Positions 6,344 through 15,237 of a DNA stretch of 39,850 nt are shown in pieces. The notes below the pieces were generated by a model that was not told the DNA's origin, did not search any database, and was given only the letters and a program-made list of their open reading frames with translations. The DNA is taken from positions 1 through 39,850 of the IMG/VR virus record IMGVR_UViG_3300026078_000050. One strand, given 5' to 3'. Made by a program: the position numbers and the translations under genes. The DNA is from a virus. Numbering within the stretch: position 1 is the stretch's first letter; every line of letters begins with the position of its first letter.

Positions 6344-6591
6344 GAGTCGTCCACCTCCCGCAGCTTCCGGATCGCCTCGGCGATTTCCTCGGGTGTGAGT
6401 TCGCCGTCTTCGGCTGCTGTCGCGAGTTCCTTGGCGAACCGGGTCGCGGCCTTGGCGCCCTTCTTGGCTGCTTTGGGCCGTTCCTGGTTGGACGTGCGGA
6501 TCGCGGTGACGAGCCCGGCGACACCGCCGCAGATCGCGGCGACCATCCCGCCGATGGCGATGAGCAGCTGTGGGAGATCACTCACCGACAC
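6340..6591 (-). CDS. Holin-like small membrane protein
   Basis: 83 aa. One strong hydrophobic segment at about residues 6-31 (LPQLLIAIGGMVAAICGGVA) is followed by a basic/Ala-rich cytoplasmic segment and an acidic helical end (LTPEEIAEAIRKLREV). The topology is that of a one-span holin or antiholin. It overlaps the preceding gene by 14 bp and the following collagen-like gene by GTGA. Together with the two-span protein at 4295-4606 this gives the cassette two holin-type proteins, a common actinophage arrangement. Confidence 0.65.
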   Translation of the reverse strand: MSVSDLPQLLIAIGGMVAAICGGVAGLVTAIRTSNQERPKAAKKGAKAATRFAKELATAAEDGELTPEEIAEAIRKLREVDDS

Positions 6592-7099
6592 CCCTTCCGT
6601 GTCTTTCGACGGCCGCGCGCAGCACGCCGATCCGGTCCTGCGGCTTGGCTACGCGGGCGGCCGCGCGCGCGGCGCGGGCCTGGGCGACGAGCTGCTGCTT
6701 CAGCTCGATGGCTTCGGGGTGCATCGGGGACTCGTCGAGGATCCGCCGGCACGGGCCGGTCTTGGTCCGGCTGGAGATGCGGTGCCGCCACTTCGCCGCG
6801 GCGCACCGCTCGAGGTGGTCCCGCCGGGCGGTGGCGATGTCCGGCGCGTCGTGCAGCTGATGCCCGGCGGCCCAGTCCTCTTTGGTCAGGTAGGGCTCGG
6901 CGAGGACGATGTCCAGCAGGGTCGCGGTGTCGGCCGGGTCGATGCCGTACTCCGCGGCCCGCCACTCCAGCGTGTCAAGCGGGAAGACGTGTCGCAGCCG
7001 GATCGAGGTTCCGTCGTCGTGGTGCTGGACTCCGTCGACGATCCACAGCGGCTGCCCGCTCGTGGTGTCGGTGGCCACCTGGTCAATCTGCACACGCAT
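6578..7099 (-). CDS. Hypothetical tail-module protein, 173 aa
   Basis: 173 aa from the ATG at 7099 (MRVQIDQVATD), which overlaps the previous stop (TGATG). N-terminal half looks beta-rich (ATDTTSGQPLWIVDGVQHH and following); the C-terminal half is helical with an Ala/Arg-rich coiled segment (LVAQARAARAAARVAK). Sits between the receptor-binding-type gene and the holin-like gene, at the end of the tail module. I do not recognise a family; a minor virion component or chaperone is possible. Confidence 0.7.
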   Translation of the reverse strand: MRVQIDQVATDTTSGQPLWIVDGVQHHDDGTSIRLRHVFPLDTLEWRAAEYGIDPADTATLLDIVLAEPYLTKEDWAAGHQLHDAPDIATARRDHLERCAAAKWRHRISSRTKTGPCRRILDESPMHPEAIELKQQLVAQARAARAAARVAKPQDRIGVLRAAVERHGRGVGE

Positions 7100-7893
7100 C
7101 ACGACGTCCTTAGCGCCCAGTAGTGGATGATGTTCCCGGTTCCGCCGGAGATACCGACGGTGAAGCTGGTCGAGCTGGACGCGGTAATCACCCAGTAGCG
7201 ATCGGCGACGTCGCCCTGCAGTGTCACGATCGGGTGCATCGCATCGGCCATGGTGGCGCCGTACCCGTGGGTGAGCAGGATCGGCCCGGTGCCCGCGACG
7301 GCACCCCCGACGTGCACGGCGGAGTGCCCGCCGATGGTTTGGGCAGTCGCCCATTTCCCGCGCAGGAAGATGGTTTCGTCGTCGGTGAATTCCAGGTACG
7401 AGTCCGCGCCGGTGGCGCCGATCTGGTGGCCGAACACCGAGTTACCGTTGTAGAACGACACCTTGCCGCCGGTGATCGCGTGGCCAGCAATGGCCTCGCG
7501 CTGCATGACGTAGTTCCCGGCCGTCATGGACAGGCTGACCTGGTCGGTGGTGTTGTCGTCGTCGTGCAGTTCGATCCGCGGGTTCCCGGCGGGGTTGGGG
7601 TTGATCGCGACCCGGTTACCGGCCGTCGTGGCGGCCGAGATCGAGCCGAAGAGGATGTTCCCGGCGGCGTCCCGGATGCGCACGACCTGATGTCCGGCGC
7701 CGTCCGGTCCGATGTAGAGCAGCTCGTTGCCCGTCGCGCCAAGCATCTTCAGGTACGCGGCGTTGAGCAGGGTGAGGCCGCCGGCGGCGATGGAGGCCGA
7801 GGAGAGCCCGACGGACTTCCACAGGTCGCTGATCTGCTGCTCGACTTGCTTGATCCGGTCGAGCAGGTTGCTCGGGAGGTTGATCTGTCCCAT
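7099..7893 (-). CDS. Putative tail fibre / receptor-binding protein
   Basis: 264 aa. A short N-terminal coiled coil (LLDRIKQVEQQISDLWKS) is followed by long beta-rich, Gly/Ala/Thr/Asn-rich stretches, with segments such as ELLYIGPDGAGHQVVRIRD and SYLEFTDDETIFLRGKW typical of fibre shafts and knobs. This composition and its place downstream of the Gp37-like tail protein fit an adsorption protein. TGATG overlaps tie it to both neighbours. No enzymatic motif seen. Confidence 0.65.
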   Translation of the reverse strand: MGQINLPSNLLDRIKQVEQQISDLWKSVGLSSASIAAGGLTLLNAAYLKMLGATGNELLYIGPDGAGHQVVRIRDAAGNILFGSISAATTAGNRVAINPNPAGNPRIELHDDDNTTDQVSLSMTAGNYVMQREAIAGHAITGGKVSFYNGNSVFGHQIGATGADSYLEFTDDETIFLRGKWATAQTIGGHSAVHVGGAVAGTGPILLTHGYGATMADAMHPIVTLQGDVADRYWVITASSSTSFTVGISGGTGNIIHYWALRTS

Positions 7894-9029
7894 CAGGCCA
7901 CTCCGTCCAGCAGGGGCGCCATGGTGAGCTCGACGCGCTCAGCGTCCTTGCCCGGCGCGAAGGCCATGTCGACGACGCGGACGGGACCCTGGAAGCCGTT
8001 CTTGTGGAACAGGTCCCCCGGCGGGACGATCAGCCAGCCGTCGTCGCCGCGGTTGACGTCGGCCGCGGTCGGTGGGATGTCACCGCGCATGATCACCTTC
8101 GGGAGGACGACGGGCATCCGGGCGACCTGCTGATCGGCCTGGGCGTGGCCGGCGAGGGTGGTGGCGTCTTCGGCGGAGCTGTACTGGGTTTCGTTCTCCA
8201 GCAACGGGAACCCTTGGGAGTACTTCGAGGTGTCCTCGGAGACGGCGACCGGGAGACCGAGCTCGACGCCCTGCCCGGTGGCGAACGCGCGGGTGCCCAT
8301 CCGGGTGCCGTCGCTGGGCCAGCCGTAGGCGGTGACGTTGCCGCCGACCTCCCAGCGGTGCGCGGAGCCCTGCTGGCCCAGGCTCGGCGTGCCGATGCGG
8401 ATCACGCGCTGCGGCGCGCCGGTGGTGGCCGGCAGGACGTCGAACACCATGTCCGGGCCGTTGATCACGTTGCAGAGGTTGGTGAGCGCGTCCCCGACCT
8501 GGGTGAGGTTGAAGCCGGGGTAGGTGCGGTCGCGCAGCTGCCCGGACGTCGCGGTGTCGGCCGGGCTGACGAGGATGTTCCCGCCGGTGTGCGCCTGCGC
8601 AGTGGCGACCAGGCCGCGCGCGATCGCGTTCTGGTCGGTCGCCGCGTACGCCTCCGTCAGCGCGGCAACCTGGGTCAGCGTGCCGTCCGGCACGAACGTC
8701 GGCAGCACCTTGCGGTGGTCGAAGTAGCTCCACCAGTCGGCGGCGCCGAGCTGGACGGTCTTGGTCACCGAGTCGTAGTTGCGGGTCCAGATGATCCCGC
8801 CCCACATCGGCCGGGAGTCCCGGAACGCGTAGATCACCCGGCGGCACGGCATCGTCAGGTCGTACGGGTCGAACTTCTTCGTCCCCTGGGTCAACTTCCA
8901 CGTGCCGTTGAACTTGCCGCTGGAGTTGAGCGGCCGGTTGAACTTCACGCCGGTGAGCCGGATCTCCTCGAGGACCTTGTTGGTCGCGAGGTCGGCCAGC
9001 AGGTAGGTGTAAACCGGGTTGGTGGCCAT
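7893..9029 (-). CDS. Minor tail protein, Gp37-like / tail-tip hub
   Basis: 378 aa from the ATG at 9029 (MATNPVYTYLLADLATNK). The first half has the fold order seen in the Siphovirus Gp37-like family: a ligand-defining start (LLADLATNKVLEEI), a conserved W-G-G-I-I-W turn at about residues 76-81, then VQLGAADWWSYFDHRKVLP. The rest is beta-rich and ends near the PGKDAERVELTM segment typical of these hub proteins. Such proteins form the tail-tip hub between the Dit ring and receptor-binding proteins. Position in the tail module supports this. Family named from pattern, not a search. Confidence 0.75.
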   Translation of the reverse strand: MATNPVYTYLLADLATNKVLEEIRLTGVKFNRPLNSSGKFNGTWKLTQGTKKFDPYDLTMPCRRVIYAFRDSRPMWGGIIWTRNYDSVTKTVQLGAADWWSYFDHRKVLPTFVPDGTLTQVAALTEAYAATDQNAIARGLVATAQAHTGGNILVSPADTATSGQLRDRTYPGFNLTQVGDALTNLCNVINGPDMVFDVLPATTGAPQRVIRIGTPSLGQQGSAHRWEVGGNVTAYGWPSDGTRMGTRAFATGQGVELGLPVAVSEDTSKYSQGFPLLENETQYSSAEDATTLAGHAQADQQVARMPVVLPKVIMRGDIPPTAADVNRGDDGWLIVPPGDLFHKNGFQGPVRVVDMAFAPGKDAERVELTMAPLLDGVA

Positions 9030-9031
9030 GG

Positions 9032-10225
9032 CTACTGGAAGAGGTCGATCGAGATTTGCGTGGACCCGCCGCAGAAGAATGCCGTGCCGGAGTTGATGTC
9101 CTTGTGGCCAGACAGCTTCAAGGTATGACTTCCCGCGGTGGCGAGGACGACGTCCCAGCCCATGCTGCCGGGGAGGCGTGTCTCGACGGATTGAGCGATG
9201 AACAAGCTCTGCTTGGTGTGGCGGGATCCGTCGACGTAGAGCGAGCCATAGCAGTACCCGGTGCCGGTCGCGGTCAGTCGCCAGTCGAAGTCGGCGCGGA
9301 CCTTCGCCAGCGCGTTCGCGGCGACGGTGGTGAAGGTGATCGTGGCGCCCGCCACGTCGTTGTCGGCCGTGCCGATCGGCAGGTCGGAGCTGGCGATCGC
9401 GTTGTACCGCACCGGGCCTCGAGGTGCCCAGACGGTGCCGTTGTAGCGGTAGATGTTGTCGTCGGTGGTCAGGTGTGCGTACTGGCCGGTGTAGGGGTTG
9501 GTGACGTTGGCGAGCGCTGCCGTCTTCAGGAACCCCGGCGCGCGCCACGCGGTGCTGTCGTAGATCTCGATCCAGTCCATGTCCCGGCGGTAGACGTGCA
9601 TCCCGTCGAAGGGCGTGACGAGCGCGTCCCGCTCGGCCTGGTTGGCGACGGGCAGCAGACCGCCGACGGCGACCGCCGAGGGCTGGGAGACGTTGGCGAT
9701 GTTCGCCGTGACGATGGTCGTCGCGTTGGCCGGCACGGTGATGCTGGCGAGCAGGACGTAGTCGGCGCTGCCGGTCACGGTCGGGGCGACCGGTGTCCCG
9801 GCAGGGGTGCCGACGACCCGCTTGACGACCATGTTGCTGTTCGCGTCGCCGAAGTAGGCGTCGGACTGCTGGGCGATGATCAGGTCGATGCGGGCGTTTG
9901 CCGGGTCCGCGGCGGTGCCGCCGTTGGCCGGGTTGAGGACGTCGATGTCCTTGATCGCGTCCAGGACCATCGTGTAGGTCCCACCACCGCGGGAGGATTG
10001 CCGAACGTACCGGAACGGCTGGACGTGCACGAAGGTGTTCGCGGTCGGCGTGGTCTGCAGCACGCTGCCCGGCACGGCGGCCGCGCCGGTCGGGACCATG
10101 CCCGAACGCGAGGTGACCGCGCCCGCCGGCGTCCACAGCGCCGCCATCGAATGCCGGGCGTCCTCGACGGTCTGCACTCCGACGCCGGAGACCTGCTGTA
10201 CGGCCCAGGAACCTCGCTCAACCAC
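9032..10225 (-). CDS. Minor tail / host-recognition protein
   Basis: 397 aa with a GTG start at 10225 and a strong GAGGGGGAA ribosome-binding site. The N-terminal half resembles appendage-attachment domains (FVHVQPFRYVRQSSRGGGTY and AIKDIDVLNPANGG); the middle has a small domain ending AHLTTDDNIYRYNGTVW that recurs in actinophage and siphophage fibres; the C-terminal 120 residues look like a jelly-roll head (LYVDGSRHTKQSLFIAQ, SHTLKLSGHKD). This order suggests an attachment-shaft-head adsorption protein. Between the Dit-like and Gp37-like genes. Carbohydrate binding by the C-terminal domain is an inference. Confidence 0.75.
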   Translation of the reverse strand: MVERGSWAVQQVSGVGVQTVEDARHSMAALWTPAGAVTSRSGMVPTGAAAVPGSVLQTTPTANTFVHVQPFRYVRQSSRGGGTYTMVLDAIKDIDVLNPANGGTAADPANARIDLIIAQQSDAYFGDANSNMVVKRVVGTPAGTPVAPTVTGSADYVLLASITVPANATTIVTANIANVSQPSAVAVGGLLPVANQAERDALVTPFDGMHVYRRDMDWIEIYDSTAWRAPGFLKTAALANVTNPYTGQYAHLTTDDNIYRYNGTVWAPRGPVRYNAIASSDLPIGTADNDVAGATITFTTVAANALAKVRADFDWRLTATGTGYCYGSLYVDGSRHTKQSLFIAQSVETRLPGSMGWDVVLATAGSHTLKLSGHKDINSGTAFFCGGSTQISIDLFQ

Positions 10226-10237
10226 GGGAATTCCCCC

Positions 10238-11104
10238 TCACATCGACGTCGAGTAGTAGAGCGACTCGAGCAGGCCTTGCCCGTCGGCGCTGGTGAAACG
10301 GACCCGCGTGGTCGCCCCGGCCGGCAGGGTGAACCACTGGCGGGTGATCAGCTGGTTGGAGCGAGAGACGCCGTCGGTGCCCAGGACTGTGCGGTCCTCG
10401 TAGGACAGCAGCAGCTGCGCGCCCGCCGGCAGCACGTAGGCCGGATCGAACGCCAGCTGGTCGCCGGTGTCCGGGTTGGTGATGACCGGGCCGGTCGAGG
10501 TGCCGGTGATCCGGAACACGGGCTGCACGGCGGAGTTGCCGGCGTTGGTGAGCAGCAGTTCGCCGCCGGACTGCGCCGAGCCCCACACCAGCGGGTAGGT
10601 CAGCGGCCACAGCAGCCCGCCCGCGCCGGCGCCCGGTGGGCTGACGGGACCGGCGATCTGCTGCGGGAGGTGCAGCAGCCGCGGATTCGTCGCACGCCAC
10701 TGGATAGCGCCCTGGGTGTAGCCGATGCCCCGGTTGCGGGGGATCGGCAGCGAGCGGCGCACACAGCGGGCGTTGACCATGGCTTTGACGCCGTCCCACT
10801 GCACCACCAGCGGCTCTTCGATCGGGTTCTCTGTCGGCGCGGTCGCGGCGCGCAGCGCCTTCTCGGCCGCGGAGAACCCCGTCGGGTCGGTGCTGATGGT
10901 GAAGGACAGCGTGACGGTGCGGCGGTCGACGAGCAGCTGCCCCGCCTGGGAACCGTGGTAGGAGTCGAAATCCACGTCGCCGTCGCGCATGTCCGGCAGG
11001 TCCAGCCAGCCCTGCAGGTCGGTCAGCTTGTACGCCGAGCCGGCGCCGAGCAGCAGGCTCCGCCACTGCACCTGGCCGTCCTGGGTGATGAGCTCGCCGG
11101 CCAC
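10238..11104 (-). CDS. Distal tail (Dit-like) protein
   Basis: 288 aa with a GTG start at 11104, one base from the tape-measure stop. The N-terminal region (SLLLGAGSAYKLTDLQGWLD and the R61-R62-T-V-T-L-S-F strand) matches the N-terminal beta-sandwich of siphovirus Dit proteins; the second half is a galectin-like beta domain with LLLTNAGNSAVQPVFRITG. Dit forms the hexameric ring joining the tail tube to the tip hub. The position immediately after the tape measure gene is the conserved one. Confidence 0.85.
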   Translation of the reverse strand: MAGELITQDGQVQWRSLLLGAGSAYKLTDLQGWLDLPDMRDGDVDFDSYHGSQAGQLLVDRRTVTLSFTISTDPTGFSAAEKALRAATAPTENPIEEPLVVQWDGVKAMVNARCVRRSLPIPRNRGIGYTQGAIQWRATNPRLLHLPQQIAGPVSPPGAGAGGLLWPLTYPLVWGSAQSGGELLLTNAGNSAVQPVFRITGTSTGPVITNPDTGDQLAFDPAYVLPAGAQLLLSYEDRTVLGTDGVSRSNQLITRQWFTLPAGATTRVRFTSADGQGLLESLYYSTSM

Positions 11105-11105
11105 G

Positions 11106-13745
11106 TCAGCCTCCCGTCCGAGACAGCCAGTCCAGCTCTTCCGCGATGTCCGCGGGCGACGCGTTGGCCGGCGGGTTGAACGTGCCGATGTTCACCGTGG
11201 CGCGCGCGTGCCCGCCGCCCGCGCCCGCGAGCGCGGCCGCGGGCGCGACCTGAGCGCCGCTGTTGATCGCGTACAGCAGCGGGAGGTTCTTCGCGGTGGC
11301 AGCGGCGTTGACGATGAACTCCTTGTTGCTGATCGCGACCAGGTTCGCGTCGTCGCGCGGGCCACCGACGCCGCGGAAGAGGCCGCCGTCGGGGAACCGC
11401 GGCATCCCGCCGTTCGCGTAGCCGCCGACGAGGCCGCCGTCCTTGCGGGCGATGGCGGGCCCGGTGAGGCTGGAGCCTTGGCCGACGGTGCCGTAGAACG
11501 TGGTGACGGCGATGTGGACATCTCGGTCGTGCAGCGCGGCGATCCGGTCCGCCAGCACGGACACCTTCGCGGCCTCTTGGTCCGCGCTCGAGGTGATCGC
11601 GATGAACTTCCCGTCCGGGAGCCTGTAGACCGCGTGCCCTGTGCCGTCGATCGCGACCGTGAGGCCAGCAGCTCGGGCCTCGGAGAGGTTCATCATCCCG
11701 ATGCCCTGCTGCAGGGACGCGGGCAGCGCACCCTTCCAGGTATCGGCGAGGTTGACCGTCTCGCGGTTCATCGCGGCCGCCGAGATCGCGGCCTTCTCGT
11801 TCTCGGTTTTGCCGACAGCTGTGGCCGCTGCTGCCTGGCCAGCCGCGATGATCTGGCTGTGCATGGCCGACTCGGCACCTAGGAGCGCCTTCGCCTTGTC
11901 GTCCTCGCTGGCCTTGCCGTCCTTGTTGATCTTGACGTAGTCGTCGAGCGCCTTCTTGGTCTGCTCAACCGAGCTGCGGTAGCTGAGCTGTCCGCCGACG
12001 GCATCCTGCGTCGCCTGAGTGTGCTTCGTGACGGCGTCGCGTGCTTCGATCTCGGCCTGGTTCAGGCCGGTCAGGGCGTGTTCCGTCGCGATGTAGGCCT
12101 CGGCCGCCTTCTTCTGCGCGTTGATCTGCTCACCGACCGCGCCGAGCCCGTTCAGTATCTGCTCGATCTGGGTCTGCTGTGCAGCTGACAGCCGCTGCGC
12201 GGACTCGCCACTGGAGTCGTAGGACTTGCCCGCTTCGAGCACGCTGCTCTTCAGCTGGTCGTAGTTCCTGCCGGTGTCCAACGCGTTCTGGCCGAGCTTC
12301 AGGAACTCGTCGCGATTCTCCTGGACGATGCCCGCGTTATCGGCGATGCCGCGCAGCGTGGCGATCGAGGACGTGCGCAGGCTCTCGTAGGCCGTGCTGG
12401 ACCCGTAGATCGCCGCGGTCGCGGTGGTGATGTTCTGGCCGAAGCTGGAGAGGTTCGCCGCGGCGTTCTTGTCGGCCAGCGCCTGAGCGTTCTTCGCCCG
12501 CGTAGCCTCGCCCAGGACGCCGTTGTCCTGCCGAATCGCGTCCGTGAGGCCGCGGACGTTCTCTGCGTGCGCTGCGGCGTAGGCAGCGGCCTTTTCCTGC
12601 GACTCGCCGAGGATATTGAGCCCGAGCGACAGCGCCGACACCGCGATGAAGGCGGGGTTGATCGCGCCGGCTGCGAGGCCGCCCACCGCCGCGCCGAACT
12701 TGCCGGTGAGCCCCTCCGCGCCCTTGATCTTCTCTCCGAGCCCGTCGAAGCCTTTCCCGGCGTCGATACCGAACTTGGTGGCGACCATGGACGCAGCGCC
12801 GAAGGAACCTGCGAACTGGGTGACCTCGGGCGGCAGCGCGGAGACGGCGGCCAGGACGCCGTGCAGCATGGTCGCCAGGCCGGAGCCCGTCGTCGAGAAC
12901 CCCTGCAGGAAACCGATCGCGCCTGACCCCTGCGCGGTGAGGTCGACCAGGCCGCCGGTCAGCTGGTCGACGATCGTGTCGAGCGACCGCAGCGGGCCGG
13001 CTGATCCGTTGGCCACGTTGGCGAACAGCGACCCTAGGCGGCCCTCGACGGTGCGGACGGTACCGCCGAGGATGCTCAGGCCGGTGTCCGCGCCCTGTGC
13101 GCCCCTCGACGCGTTGGCGGCGAACTCGCTGATGCCCTGCCCAGCCTCGCCGGCGAACGTCCGTAGGCCCTGGAACACGGGGCCAGCAGCGCGCACGGCC
13201 GTGAGAACGCCCGGCATCGCGTTCTCGGCAAGGTCCGTCGCCGCCCCCGTCATCTCGCGGATCTGCGGCGCCGACGCCTGGACAGCGGACGCGACCTGCG
13301 GTTGTAGCCGCGTCCATGCAGCACCCACGTCGTCGATGGCACCGACGACGTCATCCTGAAGCGGCGCGGACATCGCCGCCGCATCGGACTTGAACTGGCT
13401 GGTGAGCACGCCGAGCCGGGCCTGGACGGCGTCCGACTTCGCGACGGCGCTGATGCCGAAGGCCGCGAAGCCTGCCGTCATCAGACCGAGGCTGCCGGCC
13501 ACCGCCGCTGCGCCGATGGCAGCGGCGGCCGGCAGGCCCACGGTCAAGCCCGCGAACATCTTCGGGTTGAAATTCTTTTCAACCTTCTTCGCCGTGTCCT
13601 TTGTGGACTTGTCGATCTTCTGGCCGGACTTGTCGGCCTCGTCGGCGATGTCGTCGAGGTCCCGCTTCGCCGACACCTTGGTGCGATCCCAGTCGGCCTT
13701 GTCCATCTTCAGGAAGGCGACGAGCTCACCGATGTTCAGCGCCAT
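11106..13745 (-). CDS. Tape measure protein
   Basis: Sets tail length and is ejected with the DNA. 879 aa, the longest gene of the window. N-terminal Lys/Asp-rich helical segment (about 15-60), a hydrophobic stretch of about 40 residues (about 65-105: LPAAAAIGAAAVAGSLGLMT and following) that could span the host membrane, long Ala/Gln-rich helical regions, and a compact Gly-rich C-terminus. By the usual 0.15 nm per residue rule the tail would be about 130 nm. Its start overlaps the end of the frameshifted chaperone frame by 20 bp, the standard arrangement. Confidence 0.95.
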   Translation of the reverse strand: MALNIGELVAFLKMDKADWDRTKVSAKRDLDDIADEADKSGQKIDKSTKDTAKKVEKNFNPKMFAGLTVGLPAAAAIGAAAVAGSLGLMTAGFAAFGISAVAKSDAVQARLGVLTSQFKSDAAAMSAPLQDDVVGAIDDVGAAWTRLQPQVASAVQASAPQIREMTGAATDLAENAMPGVLTAVRAAGPVFQGLRTFAGEAGQGISEFAANASRGAQGADTGLSILGGTVRTVEGRLGSLFANVANGSAGPLRSLDTIVDQLTGGLVDLTAQGSGAIGFLQGFSTTGSGLATMLHGVLAAVSALPPEVTQFAGSFGAASMVATKFGIDAGKGFDGLGEKIKGAEGLTGKFGAAVGGLAAGAINPAFIAVSALSLGLNILGESQEKAAAYAAAHAENVRGLTDAIRQDNGVLGEATRAKNAQALADKNAAANLSSFGQNITTATAAIYGSSTAYESLRTSSIATLRGIADNAGIVQENRDEFLKLGQNALDTGRNYDQLKSSVLEAGKSYDSSGESAQRLSAAQQTQIEQILNGLGAVGEQINAQKKAAEAYIATEHALTGLNQAEIEARDAVTKHTQATQDAVGGQLSYRSSVEQTKKALDDYVKINKDGKASEDDKAKALLGAESAMHSQIIAAGQAAAATAVGKTENEKAAISAAAMNRETVNLADTWKGALPASLQQGIGMMNLSEARAAGLTVAIDGTGHAVYRLPDGKFIAITSSADQEAAKVSVLADRIAALHDRDVHIAVTTFYGTVGQGSSLTGPAIARKDGGLVGGYANGGMPRFPDGGLFRGVGGPRDDANLVAISNKEFIVNAAATAKNLPLLYAINSGAQVAPAAALAGAGGGHARATVNIGTFNPPANASPADIAEELDWLSRTGG

Positions 13746-14450
13746 GGTCGTCTACCTCCTTCTTCGGTGGGGGCGTGAAGTGCCGGGTGATGCGGGTGTT
13801 GGCGGCCAGCAGGGCGACGATGCGAGTGCGGAGCCACCGCCACGAGCGGCTTTCGAGCAGGGCGTCGTCGCCGACGTCGAGGCCGTACACCTCGTGGAGG
13901 TCGGCCTCGACGAGCGGCCACTGCGCGAGCAGCTCGCGCCAGCTGACTACGTCGCCTTCGGCTTGCGCTTTCGCTTCCGGCGTGAGGTCGTACCACCGGT
14001 GGAGGCCGGTGCTGTCGTCGTAGTCGCCCCGCCCTGTGACGCCTGGCGGCGTGCCGCCCGGCTCTGGCGCGGGGCCCGGGCTTCCCCCGAGAGCGCTCCG
14101 CTTGCCGTCAGGTGGTCGGCAGCTTCCGGACCGATCGCGAAGTAGTAGAAGGCGTAGCGGGAGATTCGCTGCACCTTCACCCACGAAACGCCGTCAGCGA
14201 CGAGCTCGTCCACCGTGCGGCCGAGCACCTTCCGGATGAAGTCCTGCTCGTCGCCGTCGTCCAGGCGCAGAGCGGCGATCTCGTCCGGGGTCAGTCGCTC
14301 GCCGGCCACCTCGCGCTCGCCCAGGTTGGCGAGCGCGGTGAGCCAGAGCCCCGTCTTGGCGTCCGGCGACGCGATTCGGTACACCTTGCCGTCCACCGGC
14401 ACTTCGAGCGCATCGTCGGCGAGGAAGGCGCCGAGATCCCGGTACGCCAT
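13726..14450 (-). CDS. Tail assembly chaperone, frameshift product (gpG-T type)
   Basis: Predicted -1 ribosomal frameshift fusion of the upstream chaperone (frame from 14450) to a second frame ending at 13726. Shifting at the GGGGGAA heptamer (14082-14088) joins residues 1-122 of the first frame to about 119 residues of the second, giving about 241 aa. The second frame runs through a Pro/Gly linker (SPGPAPEPGGT) into a helical T domain (LHRWYDLTPEAKAQAEGD through RSWRWLRTRIVALLAANT). The T domain has no start of its own and overlaps the tape measure start, as in other siphophages. The product helps assemble the tape measure and tail tube and is absent from the virion. Confidence 0.8.
13947..14450 (-). 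CDS. Tail assembly chaperone (gpG type), unshifted
   Basis: 167 aa from the ATG at 14450 (MAYRDLGAFLADDALEV), overlapping the major tail protein stop (TGATG). A compact domain (about residues 1-115) resembles actinophage tail assembly chaperones: GKVYRIASPDAKTGLWLTAL and DEQDFIRKVLGRTVDELVAD. The unshifted end is a low-complexity Thr/Arg/Lys tail (RRKRKRKPKAT), typical of a frame not under selection for a fold. Produced in excess over the frameshifted form in related phages. Confidence 0.85.
   Translation of the reverse strand: MAYRDLGAFLADDALEVPVDGKVYRIASPDAKTGLWLTALANLGEREVAGERLTPDEIAALRLDDGDEQDFIRKVLGRTVDELVADGVSWVKVQRISRYAFYYFAIGPEAADHLTASGALSGEARAPRQSRAARRQASQGGATTTTAPASTGGTTSRRKRKRKPKAT
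14082..14088 (-). promoter_or_regulatory. Candidate -1 programmed frameshift slippery site
   Basis: On the minus strand the in-frame codons TCG GGG GAA give the heptamer G GGG GAA. A slip of one base back reads GGG GGA and enters the T frame without a stop. The run of G is the best slippery candidate in the overlap of the two frames; a stem from the GC-rich sequence after it may assist. Confidence 0.6.
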
Positions 14451-15226
14451 CAGCTGTAGGTGTACTTCGTCTGGGCGGTGGCGGCCGAGGCACCGGCGCC
14501 GTTGGTGACGACGACGTCGACGACGCCGGCAGTGTGCGCCGGGACGATGGCCTCGATCAGGCCGTCGGAGATCACGTCGTAGCTGGTGGCGTTGGTGGTG
14601 CCGAACTTCACGCCAGTGGCGCCCGTGGTGCCGGTGAAGTTGTTGCCCGCGATGCGGCACAGCGACCCGCCGGCGGCGAGCCCGGTGGCCGGGGTGAGCA
14701 GCGTGACGACCGGGATCACGGCACCGGTGTTCGGGTGGGTGATCGCGTTGAGGCGGCCCTGGCCGTCGAGGGTCAGGGAAACGATGTCCAGGTCGGACAT
14801 CTTGCCGCCGTCGGGCGACCAGGTGACGGCGGCGAACCCGTCGTACGCTTCCGCGCGCGGGCCGGAGGGGGTCATCTCGTAGAACCGCACGTGGACCGCG
14901 TTGTTCGGGCCCATCTGCCCGATCGCGCGGGAGCGGAGGTATTCCTGGCCCGGGTCGTAGGCGGTGGCGTCGGCCTGGGTGACCTTGCGGGCGATCTTCG
15001 CGGTGACGCCCCACTCCTCGGCGGTCTTGGTCTTCGACATGAAGCCACCGGAGTCGAAGTCCGAGTCGTCCTGCAGGGTGGGGTTGAGCTTCTGCTGGAA
15101 GTTGACGATGCCGAAGACACCGACCCAGGTCGGGGCCGCGCTGCTGAAGGCGGTGTCGACGTCGAGGTACCACTTCCGGACGGTGGTCGAGGCACCGAGC
15201 GGGACAGCGCGAGACGGAACGGGCAT
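14450..15226 (-). CDS. Major tail tube protein with C-terminal IPT/TIG domain
   Basis: 258 aa from the ATG at 15226 (MPVPSRAVPLGASTTVRKWY). The core (about 1-165) is of the siphophage tube type: WYLDVDT, then EEWGVTAKIARKVTQADAT and FYEMTPSGPRAEAYDGFAA. A proline-led C-terminal module (about 172-257: VTLLTPATGLAAGG through IVPAHTAGVVDVVVTNGAGA) has the IPT/TIG immunoglobulin-like pattern and would decorate the outside of the tube. Immunoglobulin-like extensions are common on major tail proteins and can aid weak adhesion. Followed directly by the chaperone pair. Confidence 0.9.
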   Translation of the reverse strand: MPVPSRAVPLGASTTVRKWYLDVDTAFSSAAPTWVGVFGIVNFQQKLNPTLQDDSDFDSGGFMSKTKTAEEWGVTAKIARKVTQADATAYDPGQEYLRSRAIGQMGPNNAVHVRFYEMTPSGPRAEAYDGFAAVTWSPDGGKMSDLDIVSLTLDGQGRLNAITHPNTGAVIPVVTLLTPATGLAAGGSLCRIAGNNFTGTTGATGVKFGTTNATSYDVISDGLIEAIVPAHTAGVVDVVVTNGAGASAATAQTKYTYS

Positions 15227-15237
15227 GACGAGATCTC

